Of a DNA stretch of 64,000 nt, positions 1-9,520 are shown one piece after another (positions within the stretch are counted from its first letter, which is position 1; the number at the start of each line of letters is the position of its first letter). The notes under the pieces were generated by a model. The model had not been told where the DNA came from. It saw only the letters and a program-made list of their open reading frames with translations, and did not search any database. The position numbers and the translations under genes are program-made. This DNA comes from Rothia nasimurium (GTDB lineage Bacteria; Actinomycetota; Actinomycetes; Actinomycetales; Micrococcaceae), in contig NZ_CAKMTJ010000002.1 in NCBI RefSeq assembly GCF_928392795.1, positions 1 through 64,000 of the forward strand, in the 5' to 3' direction.

Positions 1-2
1 AC

Positions 3-89
3 ACACGCAGACGACACTCCTGGTGCAACCTTCTAGCCCCCGATGACTTCGAAGCACTCACATCAGCTACACTGACCCAAGCAGCATAG
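3..89 (+). pseudogene. C-terminal end of an IS3-type transposase (cut by window edge)
   Basis: An open frame enters from the left edge and stops at TAG 87-89. Its 28 codons read RRRHSW, then NLLAPDDFE, close to the C-terminal signature of IS3-family integrase-type transposases (RRxHSxLgyLsPxxFE). This is pattern recognition from a short stretch. Whether the full gene is intact lies outside the window. The sequence after the stop (about 98-126, containing GTGTCTACTTTCCAGGGGTC) resembles an IS3 terminal inverted repeat. Confidence 0.55.
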
Positions 90-97
90 CTAACCCC

Positions 98-128
98 CGA
101 CGTGTCTACTTTCCAGGGGTCAGGCCCT
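98..128. mobile_element. Possible right terminal repeat of the IS3-type element
   Basis: Just after the transposase-like stop, the DNA reads TGTCTACTTTCCAGGGGTCA, the kind of end seen on IS3-family elements (TGTCTACTTTT..GGGGTCA). The matching left end is not in the window, so this is inference from sequence style and position. Confidence 0.35.
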
Positions 129-174
129 TATCGGGCTCCTCAGGAGGTGGTTGATGGTGCTTTAGTGGTCTTAT

Positions 175-211
175 AATTGTCGGAACTAAAGCCAGTACAT
201 ATCACTGATCT
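175..211 (+). repeat. Copy A of an intergenic repeat bounding the lipoprotein pair
   Basis: The core CGGAACTAAA followed by CCAGTACATATCACT recurs at 1548-1578 with 2 mismatches in 31 bases, and inverted at about 1478-1520. The copies bracket the two plus-strand lipoprotein genes. The function is unknown: it may be a promoter or terminator module copied with the genes. Confidence 0.7.
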
Positions 212-242
212 CGTTGATACAGGAAAAGAGTAGGGATTTGCT

Positions 243-818
243 ATGCATAGGGCGCGATTATTTCAGTTACGTGTTGTTGGTGCGATCGTATTGAGTTCTT
301 TATTTTTGGGAGGGTGTTCTATGAACGGTTCTGAGGATTCTGGTGTAAAGGTTGATCCGTCCTCGTCGGCTTTTGATGCATCGGTGGATGTGAATAAGGA
401 TTTTGAGCAGGCGGTATTGGGTACAGTTGAAGCTTCAGGTATTTCTGATAGCGACTGGAGATATGCCGGAGGAGATACTTTCGGATCGGAGGATTTCAAA
501 GCTTATGTGCCCCAGATGAGTACTTACTGTGGCAAAAAAGAAGATGGAACAGAGCTGTATAACAAGGATTTGCGTCTTGAAGCAGAGCATCGCTTTACAA
601 AGGAACAGTACCTGAAGAAGAGTGATGATATGTGGGCGCACTGGGAGTCACAGGGGCAAAAGCCATATGTAGTAGGTTCTGATTCTTCTTCGAAGAAGAT
701 TGCCTATAAGACCGAAGGTGGTGCCCTGATTCAGTTTGATGCTGGTAAGGGCGGTCTGATGGTTTTTGCGGATTCTGCGTGTGTTTTGCCGGGGGAGCCT
801 GATCCGTTGGCATCTTAG
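243..818 (+). CDS. Lipoprotein, paralogous family copy 1
   Basis: The 191-residue precursor has a positively charged start, a hydrophobic stretch and a lipobox LGGC with the lipidated cysteine at residue 25, so it should be anchored on the outer face of the membrane. The mature part is about 165 residues with no recognised domain. It shares a family pattern with three neighbouring genes: an early acidic helix (about residues 45-65), an aromatic WRYAGG-type motif near 77, and a WxxWESQG motif near 130. The next gene starts 11 bases after its stop, so the two are probably co-transcribed. Base composition is nearer 48% GC, below the core. Function unknown. Confidence 0.85.
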   Translation: MHRARLFQLRVVGAIVLSSLFLGGCSMNGSEDSGVKVDPSSSAFDASVDVNKDFEQAVLGTVEASGISDSDWRYAGGDTFGSEDFKAYVPQMSTYCGKKEDGTELYNKDLRLEAEHRFTKEQYLKKSDDMWAHWESQGQKPYVVGSDSSSKKIAYKTEGGALIQFDAGKGGLMVFADSACVLPGEPDPLAS

Positions 819-829
819 ATTGTACTTAT

Positions 830-1411
830 ATGACGGGTCTTGTTGTGCGCAAATCAGTAATGGGGTGGCTAGTCCTGGGCACGATGGTGTGTTCTGGGTG
901 CTCTATGCAGTTCGAGGATGGTGCGGTTAGTTCGGTTTCAGATTCTGAAACGAAGGTTGAGGCTATGCGGGATGATTTTCGGGTAGCGGTTCAGGAGACG
1001 GTAGAGGCTACCGGGTTAGGGACAGAACACTTTGAATGGAACGGCAGCAAACCTTATTCTGAAGTTTCTTTTGAGCCAGGTCAATATCGCGCTACTGGGT
1101 GCGGAGGGAATGCTAAAGACGGGTTTGAGTATCACTATGCTGCTGTGGTTAAAGGGGATAGGAAATATACGGCCACGGAGTGGGAGGTGCAGTCTGAGAA
1201 GGTTCGTGCTCGGTGGGAATCTTTGGGGTGGGAGGTGAAGAATGTTGCTCCGGGAACGAGGGATGCTCCTGGTATTACGATTGGTGCTTCTACTCCGGCG
1301 GGTGTGACGGTGTTGTATACGGTTAGTGAGGGCGGCGTGGATTATGTGAATGTGGATTCACCGTGCTCTGCTGAGATTCCGGCCCCGTCGTCGTCGGCTT
1401 CTACCTCGTAG
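830..1411 (+). CDS. Lipoprotein, paralogous family copy 2
   Basis: This 193-residue lipoprotein precursor has lipobox CSGC (cysteine 24). Like the preceding gene it carries an N-terminal VQETVEATG segment (compare VLGTVEASG in copy 1) and the hallmark RARWESLGWEVKNV around residues 125-138. The C-terminal tail is Ser/Pro-rich. The start lies just after the upstream stop, consistent with an operon. A near copy of its last 14 codons survives at 2219-2260, showing that this gene's 3' end was once duplicated. Function unknown; secretion and lipidation are well supported. Confidence 0.85.
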   Translation: MTGLVVRKSVMGWLVLGTMVCSGCSMQFEDGAVSSVSDSETKVEAMRDDFRVAVQETVEATGLGTEHFEWNGSKPYSEVSFEPGQYRATGCGGNAKDGFEYHYAAVVKGDRKYTATEWEVQSEKVRARWESLGWEVKNVAPGTRDAPGITIGASTPAGVTVLYTVSEGGVDYVNVDSPCSAEIPAPSSSASTS

Positions 1412-1477
1412 CTTTGATGTTGTTGGGGTATATTTCTATGGCTAAGTAAAACAAGAGTATAGGGCATACTTTAAATT

Positions 1478-1578
1478 GATATGTACTGTTATATGTACGT
1501 GGTTTAGTTCCGACAATTGTTTTTTGTTTATTTTCAATGTACGGGAGCGGAACTAAACCCAGTACATATCACTCATCT
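1478..1578. repeat. Inverted copies B and C of the lipoprotein-flanking repeat
   Basis: GGTTTAGTTCCG (1501-1512) is the reverse complement of CGGAACTAAACC (1548-1559), giving a 12-bp stem with a 35-base AT-rich loop. Copy C continues as CAGTACATATCACT, like copy A at 175-211. The element lies between convergent genes, so it could be a bidirectional terminator, but its likeness to copy A upstream of the first lipoprotein suggests a mobile or duplicated module. Confidence 0.65.
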
Positions 1579-1585
1579 TTTATCC

Positions 1586-2128
1586 CTATGCTTTCTCACC
1601 GGGGTAAACCTGAGCTGAAGATTCATCACCCTTAAACCCAGCAAAACACTGCGTATCAGCCTCCACCGATTCACCACCAATCCCAGCGGTATAAACCACC
1701 ACAGTCCCATGAGCTAAATCGGTAGCTATCTGCATCATGCCCTTACTCTCACCGACGTTACGAACTTTCAGCCCACGAGATTCCCACGCCTGGCGAACTT
1801 TCTTAATCTGGTCTTGATAGTTCTTAGTGCCGAGGTTCTGGCCATAGGTAGTAGCCTTGAGTTCGAGGCTCCCTTCACCTTCCCCACAGGGAAAAACTGT
1901 CACATCAGCCCACGAAGCTTCCTGATATGGAAAAGGCATCGTATTATTCTTCCACCGAAACTTCGCTTCGTTCCCGTTAGCGCTAGCGGCAATAGTTACG
2001 GCAGAATACATATCTTTGAAGATTTCATTAGTGCTCGGCTCAACAGCCTCATTCTTCTGATCCACAGAACCACATCCTGACAATACAAAAACTAAAACAA
2101 CCACAACCGACAAAAAAATACGCTTCAT
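1586..2128 (-). CDS. Lipoprotein, paralogous family copy 3
   Basis: The 180-residue precursor starts MKRIF, followed by a strongly hydrophobic helix and lipobox LSGC (cysteine 19). The mature domain carries the family landmarks NEIFKDMYSAV, FRWKNNTMPFPYQEASW and RQAWESRGLKVRNV. The pattern FPYxEAxW is shared with copy 4, so copies 3 and 4 form a closer pair than 1 and 2. The ribosome site GGAGAG lies 8 bases before the ATG. It converges on copies 1-2. No enzymatic motif is visible; function unknown. Confidence 0.85.
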   Translation of the reverse strand: MKRIFLSVVVVLVFVLSGCGSVDQKNEAVEPSTNEIFKDMYSAVTIAASANGNEAKFRWKNNTMPFPYQEASWADVTVFPCGEGEGSLELKATTYGQNLGTKNYQDQIKKVRQAWESRGLKVRNVGESKGMMQIATDLAHGTVVVYTAGIGGESVEADTQCFAGFKGDESSAQVYPGEKA

Positions 2129-2156
2129 CGCATTACTCTCCTTCGCCTTACAATCT

Positions 2157-2220
2157 GCTGGTCAAAAGGTACTACTTGATACCTAGAATGCCATCTTAAA
2201 TAGTTTGTACCGTACCCTGC
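2157..2220. repeat. 64-bp direct repeat, left copy
   Basis: It matches 4091-4154 at 61 of 64 positions. It lies upstream of lipoprotein copy 3, just as the other copy lies upstream of the 2888-4000 gene. The repeat stops in the middle of what is a complete hairpin at the other copy (4135-4196), so 2220/2221 marks a recombination junction. Confidence 0.9.
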
Positions 2221-2260
2221 TGAGATTCCTGCACCGTCGCAATCTGCTTCTATCTCGTAG
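2219..2260 (+). pseudogene. Remnant of the 3' end of a lipoprotein paralog
   Basis: In the plus frame ending at TAG 2258-2260 the DNA encodes AEIPAPSQSASIS-stop, against AEIPAPSSSASTS-stop at the end of lipoprotein copy 2. Nothing upstream continues the frame as a lipoprotein; the sequence changes into the 64-bp direct repeat. It is a scar of duplication followed by deletion. Confidence 0.75.
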
Positions 2261-2303
2261 CTTTTACCTTTTGGCTCATTCCCAGAGGGATAACGCTTCG
2301 TAC

Positions 2304-4003
<1,700 letters not shown>

Positions 4004-4090
4004 CTAAGCATTCCTTTTAGTCCGTTAAAAATATTCCACTTATATCTGCTACCCGGCCCCCCTGTCTCCCCTACCCTCGCCCTTTAACCT

Positions 4091-4154
4091 GCTGGCCAAA
4101 AGCTACTACTTGATACCTAGAATGCCATCTTAAATAGTTTGTACCGTGCCCTGC
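4091..4154. repeat. 64-bp direct repeat, right copy
   Basis: This copy matches 2157-2220 with 3 substitutions. Together the copies bound a 1.9-kb segment holding lipoprotein copy 4 and the membrane gene. Its right end runs into the left arm of the 4135-4196 hairpin. Confidence 0.9.
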
Positions 4155-4196
4155 CCGTTTTTGATACTAAAAACGGGCAGGGCGCGGTACAAACTA
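4135..4196 (-). terminator. 28-bp stem hairpin after the DUF808 gene
   Basis: The arms 4135-4162 and 4169-4196 pair with one G-T mismatch around a 6-base loop; the inner stem is GGGCAGGGC-rich and flanks AAAAA/TTTTT. It lies 62 bases beyond the stop of the minus-strand DUF808 gene and is a likely terminator. Confidence 0.8.
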
Positions 4197-4258
4197 GGGG
4201 AGGGGTTCGTAGGGGCGAGCGTGATCCTGCAGGACCCCTCCACGAGGAGCTACAAAGC

Positions 4259-5197
4259 CTAGTGGTGCTTCTTGCCGGGCAAGAAGTGGACCACAGCGGC
4301 AATAATGCCGCCCCAGATCAGGCCGATCACCATAGAGCAGAAGGTGTTGATCAGCCAAGCTGCTACTCCGCCCAGGGCGGGCAGGTGGTGGCCGTACTCC
4401 TCAAGATGGTGCACGAACTGGTAGGGAGCCTCCCACCAGTGCATATCGTAAAGACCCAGCAGAATAATGTGGCCACCCACCCAGAGCATGGCGAACGTAC
4501 CCACGACAGAAATAACGTTCATGACCACGGGCATAGCCTTCACCAGGCCCAGGCCAAACTTCTGCGCCCCGGCAGATTCACGCTGAGCCATCGCCAGGCC
4601 GATGTCGTCCATCTTGACCAGCAGACCCACAGCACCGTACACCAGCAGGGTAATGCCGATACCGACCACAGCCAGAATAGCGGCGCGGGCCCAGAAGCCC
4701 TCAGAAGCAACCTCGTTCAGGGCAATCACCATGATCTCGGCGCTCAGAATAAAGTCGGTGCGCACAGCCCCCGAGATAATCTTTTTCTCGGCGTCCTCAC
4801 CCTGCACCACCGCGGGAGTTTCTTCCGCGGCGTGCTCCTTCTTCGAGAACATCTCGATGACCTTTTCGGCGCCCTCAAAGCAGAGGTAGGTGCCGCCCAG
4901 CATAAGCAGGGGGGTGAGCATCCAGGGCAGGTACTGGCTCAGCAGCAGGGCTGCAGGAAGAATGAAGACCAGCTTGTTGCGCAGGGACCCTACCGCAATT
5001 TTCTTGATGATGGGCAGCTCACGCTTGGGTTCGATATTGCGCACGTACTGCGGGGTGACGGCGGCGTCGTCCACCACCACACCGGCTGCCTTCACGCTGG
5101 CGCGGCCAGCTGCCGCTGCTACGTCGTCCGCGCTTGCGGCTGCCAGCTTGGCAAGAGCCGCTACGTCATCTAAGAGAGCCGCTAAACCACCGGCCAT
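4259..5197 (-). CDS. DUF808 (YedI-like) inner-membrane protein
   Basis: The 312-residue protein matches the DUF808 family: it opens AGGLAALLDDVAALAKLAAAS, has VTPQYVRNIEPKRELPIIKKIA near 50-70, and then several hydrophobic helices (about 72-105, 155-195, 210-245 and 270-305). LLMLGGTYLCFEGAEKV is also typical. The ATG is preceded by GAGGAG at good spacing. Members are common in bacteria and integral to the membrane, with no established biochemical role. It is a single-gene unit with its own terminator. Confidence 0.9.
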   Translation of the reverse strand: MAGGLAALLDDVAALAKLAAASADDVAAAAGRASVKAAGVVVDDAAVTPQYVRNIEPKRELPIIKKIAVGSLRNKLVFILPAALLLSQYLPWMLTPLLMLGGTYLCFEGAEKVIEMFSKKEHAAEETPAVVQGEDAEKKIISGAVRTDFILSAEIMVIALNEVASEGFWARAAILAVVGIGITLLVYGAVGLLVKMDDIGLAMAQRESAGAQKFGLGLVKAMPVVMNVISVVGTFAMLWVGGHIILLGLYDMHWWEAPYQFVHHLEEYGHHLPALGGVAAWLINTFCSMVIGLIWGGIIAAVVHFLPGKKHH

Positions 5198-5266
5198 AGA
5201 AATCTCCTCGGGAATGAAAGGTTGTCTTGTTCCTAAGAATACTGCCCGGCGGCCCTAGGCAGGCTA

Positions 5267-5298
5267 AGACCCCGCACACACTTTGGCGGGCGGGGTCT
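5267..5298 (-). terminator. Hairpin after the alcohol dehydrogenase gene
   Basis: AGACCCCGC (5267-5275) pairs with GCGGGGTCT (5290-5298). It lies 34 bases beyond the stop of the minus-strand dehydrogenase. Confidence 0.7.
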
Positions 5299-5331
5299 GA
5301 GCTACCTCCAGATCAGGACGCCGGTGGTCGG

Positions 5332-6396
5332 CTAGGCGCTGACCTCAGCGCTGTCGAAGGTTGCGGTGTCGATGACCACGCGGAACTGCACATCACCGTC
5401 CACAACACGCTCATAGGCGGCATCAACCTCGTCCACGCCGATTTTCTCAATCACAGCGCCGATGCCGTGCTCGGCGCAGAAGTCCAGCATTTCCTGGGTT
5501 TCGGGAATACCGCCGATGTTGTTGCCGGTGAGTACCTTGCCGCCCCCAATCAGGCGGTTCATGTGAATCTCCAGGGCCTCCGGGGGTAGGCCCACCACCG
5601 AGAGGATACCGCGGGGCTTAAGCAGGCCCAGGTAAGAATCCAGGTCGATGGGGGCAGAGATGGTGTTGAGGATCAGGTCGAACTCACCGCGGTGTTCGGT
5701 GAAGAAACCCTCGTCGGTGGTAGCCAGGGTGCGGACGGCACCCAGCTTGGCGGCGGCGTCCGCCTTCTTGAGGCTGCGGGAGAGCACGGTGACCTCGGCG
5801 CCCATGGCGGCGGCAATCTGCACGCCCATGTGCCCCAGACCGCCCAGGCCCAAGATGGCAACCTTCATGCCGGGCTTAACGCCCCAGCGGGCCAGGGGTG
5901 AGTAGGTGGTGATGCCGGCGCAGAGCAGGGGCGCTGCCACGTCGAAATCCAGGGCGTCGGGAATGCGCAGAACGAAGCGCTCATTGACGGTGACCTTCTG
6001 GGCGTAGCCGCCCTGGGTGATGGTGCCGTCCACGTCCTTGGAATTGTAGGTGCCCACAGAGCCGTTCAGGCAGTTATTCTCGAAGCCGGCAACGCACTGC
6101 TCGCACTCGCCACAGGAATTGACCAGGCAGCCAACACCCACGCGGTCACCCACCTTGAACTTGGTGACGGCAGAGCCAACAGCCTCAACAGTACCCGCGA
6201 TCTCGTGGCCTACGGCCAGGGGGAAGTGGGCTTGGCCCCACTCATTGTGGATGGTGTGAATGTCGGAGTGGCAGATACCGGCTGCCTCAATCTTGATGAC
6301 GACATCGTCCTCGCGGGGGTCGCGACGCTCGATTTCGGTGACTTTGAAGGGCTGGTCGGGGCCAAATTTTTGCAGGGCCTTGACGGTGATAGGCAT
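5332..6396 (-). CDS. Zinc-dependent NAD(P) alcohol dehydrogenase
   Basis: This is a medium-chain zinc dehydrogenase of about 354 residues, of the YahK/AdhC cinnamyl-type branch, oxidising alcohols or reducing aldehydes in the cytoplasm. Seen directly: AGICHSDIHT (catalytic Zn ligand Cys and Ser/His relay), GHEIAGTVEAVG, the structural zinc site with spaced cysteines in CLVNSCGECEQC, and the nucleotide-binding glycines in GLGGLGHMGVQ. The start is placed at ATG 6394-6396 because AGGAG sits 5 bases upstream; an ATG further upstream lacks a ribosome site. The NAD versus NADP preference and the substrate cannot be fixed from sequence. Confidence 0.92.
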   Translation of the reverse strand: MPITVKALQKFGPDQPFKVTEIERRDPREDDVVIKIEAAGICHSDIHTIHNEWGQAHFPLAVGHEIAGTVEAVGSAVTKFKVGDRVGVGCLVNSCGECEQCVAGFENNCLNGSVGTYNSKDVDGTITQGGYAQKVTVNERFVLRIPDALDFDVAAPLLCAGITTYSPLARWGVKPGMKVAILGLGGLGHMGVQIAAAMGAEVTVLSRSLKKADAAAKLGAVRTLATTDEGFFTEHRGEFDLILNTISAPIDLDSYLGLLKPRGILSVVGLPPEALEIHMNRLIGGGKVLTGNNIGGIPETQEMLDFCAEHGIGAVIEKIGVDEVDAAYERVVDGDVQFRVVIDTATFDSAEVSA

Positions 6397-6460
6397 AGAG
6401 TCTCCTGAATGAGGTGGTGCTGTCACCTTTCACTCTACGCCTGCCCGCTTCTTGCGCTAC

Positions 6461-6805
6461 CTACTGCGCCGCCGGTTCGCTCTCAGAGTGAGAGCTGGCG
6501 GACTCAGCCAGTTCGCGCCGGTCAGCGCGCATGCGCAGCCAGTAGGCTAGGGGGCCAACGATAGGGATAAAAAGGGTGAAGAGCAGCCACTTGAGCTTCT
6601 GCGTCTCACTCAGGTGGGGCTGGCGGTGCACGGTGAGCACGCAGAAAATGGCCAGGCCCATGGCAAGAAAGAGCAGGGGGTAGAAGAACCAGCCGAAGAG
6701 GCTGAGCTGGGTTCCGGTTTCTTCAGCGGCGCGGACGCCCGCAGCAAGTAGGCCTGTAAGGGAAAGGGCGGGGGTGGAAAAGACATCGAGGGGCATAGTG
6801 TCCAT
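6461..6805 (-). CDS. Small membrane protein with a PLDc_N-like domain
   Basis: The protein has about 114 residues from the first ATG, with two hydrophobic helices around FFYPLLFLAMGLAIFCVLTV and KWLLFTLFIPIVGPLAYWL. The second, with its FIPIVGPLAYW core followed by basic residues, is the hallmark of the phospholipase D N-terminal (PLDc_N) domain found in many small membrane proteins. The start is uncertain: the frame is open back to a TTG at 6871, and neither site has a good ribosome-binding site. The upstream region is occupied by the terminator of the 5'-nucleotidase gene. Function unknown. Confidence 0.65.
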   Translation of the reverse strand: MDTMPLDVFSTPALSLTGLLAAGVRAAEETGTQLSLFGWFFYPLLFLAMGLAIFCVLTVHRQPHLSETQKLKWLLFTLFIPIVGPLAYWLRMRADRRELAESASSHSESEPAAQ

Positions 6806-6827
6806 GGTAGTGGGCAGAAGAAAGAGA

Positions 6828-6891
6828 AGGGACCAGATCGCTCCGATAGTCCTTGTACACAACACATACAATGCGGAGTAATCTGGTCCCT
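6828..6891 (-). terminator. Hairpin after the 5'-nucleotidase gene
   Basis: AGGGACCAGAT (6828-6838) pairs with ATCTGGTCCCT (6881-6891), with an inner CTCCG/CGGAG pair. On the minus strand it is followed by a pyrimidine-rich tract. It belongs to the same GGGACC...GGTCCC hairpin style as those at 15534-15600 and 17108-17172. Confidence 0.65.
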
Positions 6892-6951
6892 TTGCGGGGG
6901 CAGACTAGATTTTTAGCGCAAATGCGGTATCTAGCCTATGAAAGCCAACTC

Positions 6952-9417
6952 TTAGGCCTTGCGGCGGCGGTTAGCTACCAGGGCAGCACCACCGGCAAAC
7001 AGGGTCAGGGCGCCCGCGCCAGCAATCATAGAGGCGGTGAAACCGGTGTTAGCCAGGTTGCCGGAGGAGCTGCTACCCGAAGAAGAGGTAGAGGACTTGA
7101 TGGCGCTGCCGTCCTCAGCCTTGTTGGTGTAGTTGGGGTCCTGCTCGCACCCTACGCCGTCCTTATCGGCATCCAGGCCCTTGTGGAAGCCTGCCTCGTC
7201 GGACTTGATGGAGCGGCCCAAAGCGTCCCATACAGCGGCGCAGTTCTCGTACTCAAAAGCGGTAGCTGAGGGGGCAGGTGCAACAACAGTGCTCTCGGAG
7301 CTAGGAGCTACGGTCGGCTCGGTGGTGGGCTCAGCGGTCGGCTCAACAGAGGGAGCGACAGTGGGCTCTTCGCTAGGAGCTACGGTCGGCTCTTCAGAAG
7401 GAGCGGGAGTAGGTTCCTCAGAGGGGGCAGGGGTGGGTTCGGCAACCGCACCGGTGAAGTTCGCGGAGAGGCGGACGGTGGTGCCAGCAACGCCGGTCGC
7501 ATCAGTCAGAACAACCTCGTGGGTGCCGTTGGTGATGCCCTTACCTGCCAGGTCCAGGGAAACTGCCGCGGTGCCGTCCTCAGCAACAGCGACGGTGCCA
7601 ACCTCAACGCCACCCACGGTAACCTTCAGCTCGGTCAGAGCGGGTACGCCGTAGCTACGAACGTTCAGGTCGGACAGGGAGAAGCTCAGGGTGCCGTTGA
7701 CGTCGTAGCTCTCAGCCAGATCTGCCACGCGCACAGCCTGCTTGGCGAAGTTGGGGTCAACGGTGCCAGCGTTCTTGAAGTAAGAAACGAAAGCGTCTGA
7801 ATCTACCAGAGCGGTGTCCTTGGCGTTAGCGCCCTGGGAGAGGGTGCCGAAGTTGTCGCCGCCGCCCAGCAGGAAGCTGGGGATAGCGACGGTGTAGGTG
7901 TCGGCGTCCTCAACCTTTGTGCCGTTGACGTACACATCGAGGATGTTGGAGCCGCGGCTTGCGTAGCCCTCAGCGTCGGGGGAGCCGGTGTAGGTGTAGG
8001 TGACGTTTGAGGAGAAGCCCAGCTGCAGGTAGGGGCGGGTTGCCATCTCGCCTGCCGAGTTCTGCTGCCACTGCTCTTCAAGCACGGTCTTGAGCTGGGC
8101 GCCGGTGAGCTCGGTGGTCCAGAGGTTGTTGGCGAAGGGGGTCACGTTGACGATGTCCATGACGCGCACGTTCTTGTTTACGGCCAGACCCAGTGAGGTG
8201 CGCAGGCCGCCGGGCAGCTCATCGCGCAGACCGCCGGGGTTGACGATGCCGATATCGGCGGGGGTGCGGCCGGTGGAGTTAGCGGCAGCCAGGTACATAT
8301 CCGCTACCAGGTGACCCATGGTGGACTCGTAGTTGCGCATGTCAAAGCCACCCTGGGTGTCCTTGGCGGAGTCAAAACCGGTGGTGATGGGAGCGCTGAC
8401 CTGGCCAGCTACCACAGAGCCCTGCTCGGTGGCGTAGGTGTTGGCGTTGGTGATGATGGTGTTCACGTTAGCCAGGACGGGATCAGCTGCAATCTGCTCG
8501 GCGGTGGGGGCGCTCATGCGCTTGACCAGCTCTGAGGAGTAGGCGGTGACGTTCTTCTCGGCGTCCAGGGTCAGCACAACCTTGCCCAGGTTATCGCCGT
8601 AGTTGCCGGTCTGAATAACGGGGCGGGTCTTGCCTGCCTGGCCGGGAACTGCGCCATCAATGACGTACTCGGCGTGGGTGTGGCCGGTGAAAATAGCGTC
8701 CACGGCGGCGCTGGTCTGGTTGATAATCGCGTCAGCTTCGGGAGCTGAGGTGTCTACACCCTCGTGGTACTCAGCGATAATCACGTCGGCTTCGCCGTTG
8801 CTTGCATCACCGTCAGAGAGCTGGGCGGCGTACTTGTTCACGGCCTCGATGGGGTCGGTGAACTGTACGGACGCCAGCGCTGAGGGGTCAGTCAGCTGCG
8901 GGGTTTCGGTGGTGACAGCACCAATGACGGCCACGGTGGTGCCGTTGACCTCGGTGGTGTAGTAGGGCTCCAGGGCGGGGGTGCCGTCAGCCTTCAGGAC
9001 GTTGGCGCCCAGGTAGGTGAAAGAGGAAGCAGGGATAATGCGGTTGACCAGGTCGTCCATGCCGGCATCGAACTCGTGGTTACCCACGGCGCTGGCAGAA
9101 AGGCCCAGGGCGTTCAGGTAGTCCAGAGTGGGCTGATCCTTCTGCACGCTGGAAACGTAGAGGGAGGCACCTACGTTATCGCCAGCTGAGAGCAGCAGGG
9201 AGCCGTCGGTGGCAGCGGCACGCTCGGTCTGGATGGTGTTGGCCAGGCCCATAGCAATGCTGGTAGAAATACGACCGTGGAAGTCGTTAATGTTCAGCAG
9301 GGTCAGGGTGGTGGTATCGGCTGCACCTGCACCCGGAACGGGGGCAACAACCAGGGCAACAACGGTTGCACCGCTGGCTGCCAGGCCAGCAAGACGGCGG
9401 GAGAGAGAAGAAGACAT
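6952..9417 (-). CDS. Cell-wall-anchored 5'-nucleotidase with Excalibur domain
   Basis: The protein has about 821 residues. After a signal peptide ending near VPGAGA comes a metallophosphatase domain with the expected metal motifs NDFHG, GDN, GNHEFD and GHTH, then a 5'-nucleotidase C-terminal substrate domain. A linker repeats APSEEPT-like units. Next is an Excalibur calcium-binding module (spaced Cys, then DADKDGVGCE) and a sortase tail: LANTG, a hydrophobic helix and RRRKA. It should hydrolyse extracellular nucleotides, releasing nucleosides and phosphate at the wall. The start at ATG 9415-9417 follows GAAAG; 13 further upstream codons are open but lack a site. Expressed alone. Confidence 0.9.
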   Translation of the reverse strand: MSSSLSRRLAGLAASGATVVALVVAPVPGAGAADTTTLTLLNINDFHGRISTSIAMGLANTIQTERAAATDGSLLLSAGDNVGASLYVSSVQKDQPTLDYLNALGLSASAVGNHEFDAGMDDLVNRIIPASSFTYLGANVLKADGTPALEPYYTTEVNGTTVAVIGAVTTETPQLTDPSALASVQFTDPIEAVNKYAAQLSDGDASNGEADVIIAEYHEGVDTSAPEADAIINQTSAAVDAIFTGHTHAEYVIDGAVPGQAGKTRPVIQTGNYGDNLGKVVLTLDAEKNVTAYSSELVKRMSAPTAEQIAADPVLANVNTIITNANTYATEQGSVVAGQVSAPITTGFDSAKDTQGGFDMRNYESTMGHLVADMYLAAANSTGRTPADIGIVNPGGLRDELPGGLRTSLGLAVNKNVRVMDIVNVTPFANNLWTTELTGAQLKTVLEEQWQQNSAGEMATRPYLQLGFSSNVTYTYTGSPDAEGYASRGSNILDVYVNGTKVEDADTYTVAIPSFLLGGGDNFGTLSQGANAKDTALVDSDAFVSYFKNAGTVDPNFAKQAVRVADLAESYDVNGTLSFSLSDLNVRSYGVPALTELKVTVGGVEVGTVAVAEDGTAAVSLDLAGKGITNGTHEVVLTDATGVAGTTVRLSANFTGAVAEPTPAPSEEPTPAPSEEPTVAPSEEPTVAPSVEPTAEPTTEPTVAPSSESTVVAPAPSATAFEYENCAAVWDALGRSIKSDEAGFHKGLDADKDGVGCEQDPNYTNKAEDGSAIKSSTSSSGSSSSGNLANTGFTASMIAGAGALTLFAGGAALVANRRRKA

Positions 9418-9520
9418 GCTTATCTTTCGGTGAGAATGATGATGTGTGTCATTCAACAGAATAGCCCGCTCCGCGCCGTCTCGCCGGTGTTTACAGTGAC
9501 ATTTCGGTGAACAAAAAGCC

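Noticed and set aside
4139..5173. 344-codon plus-strand open frame opposite the DUF808 gene
   Set aside because: The protein on the minus strand matches a known membrane family, has a ribosome site and ends in a terminator; the plus frame is His/Gln-rich shadow coding.
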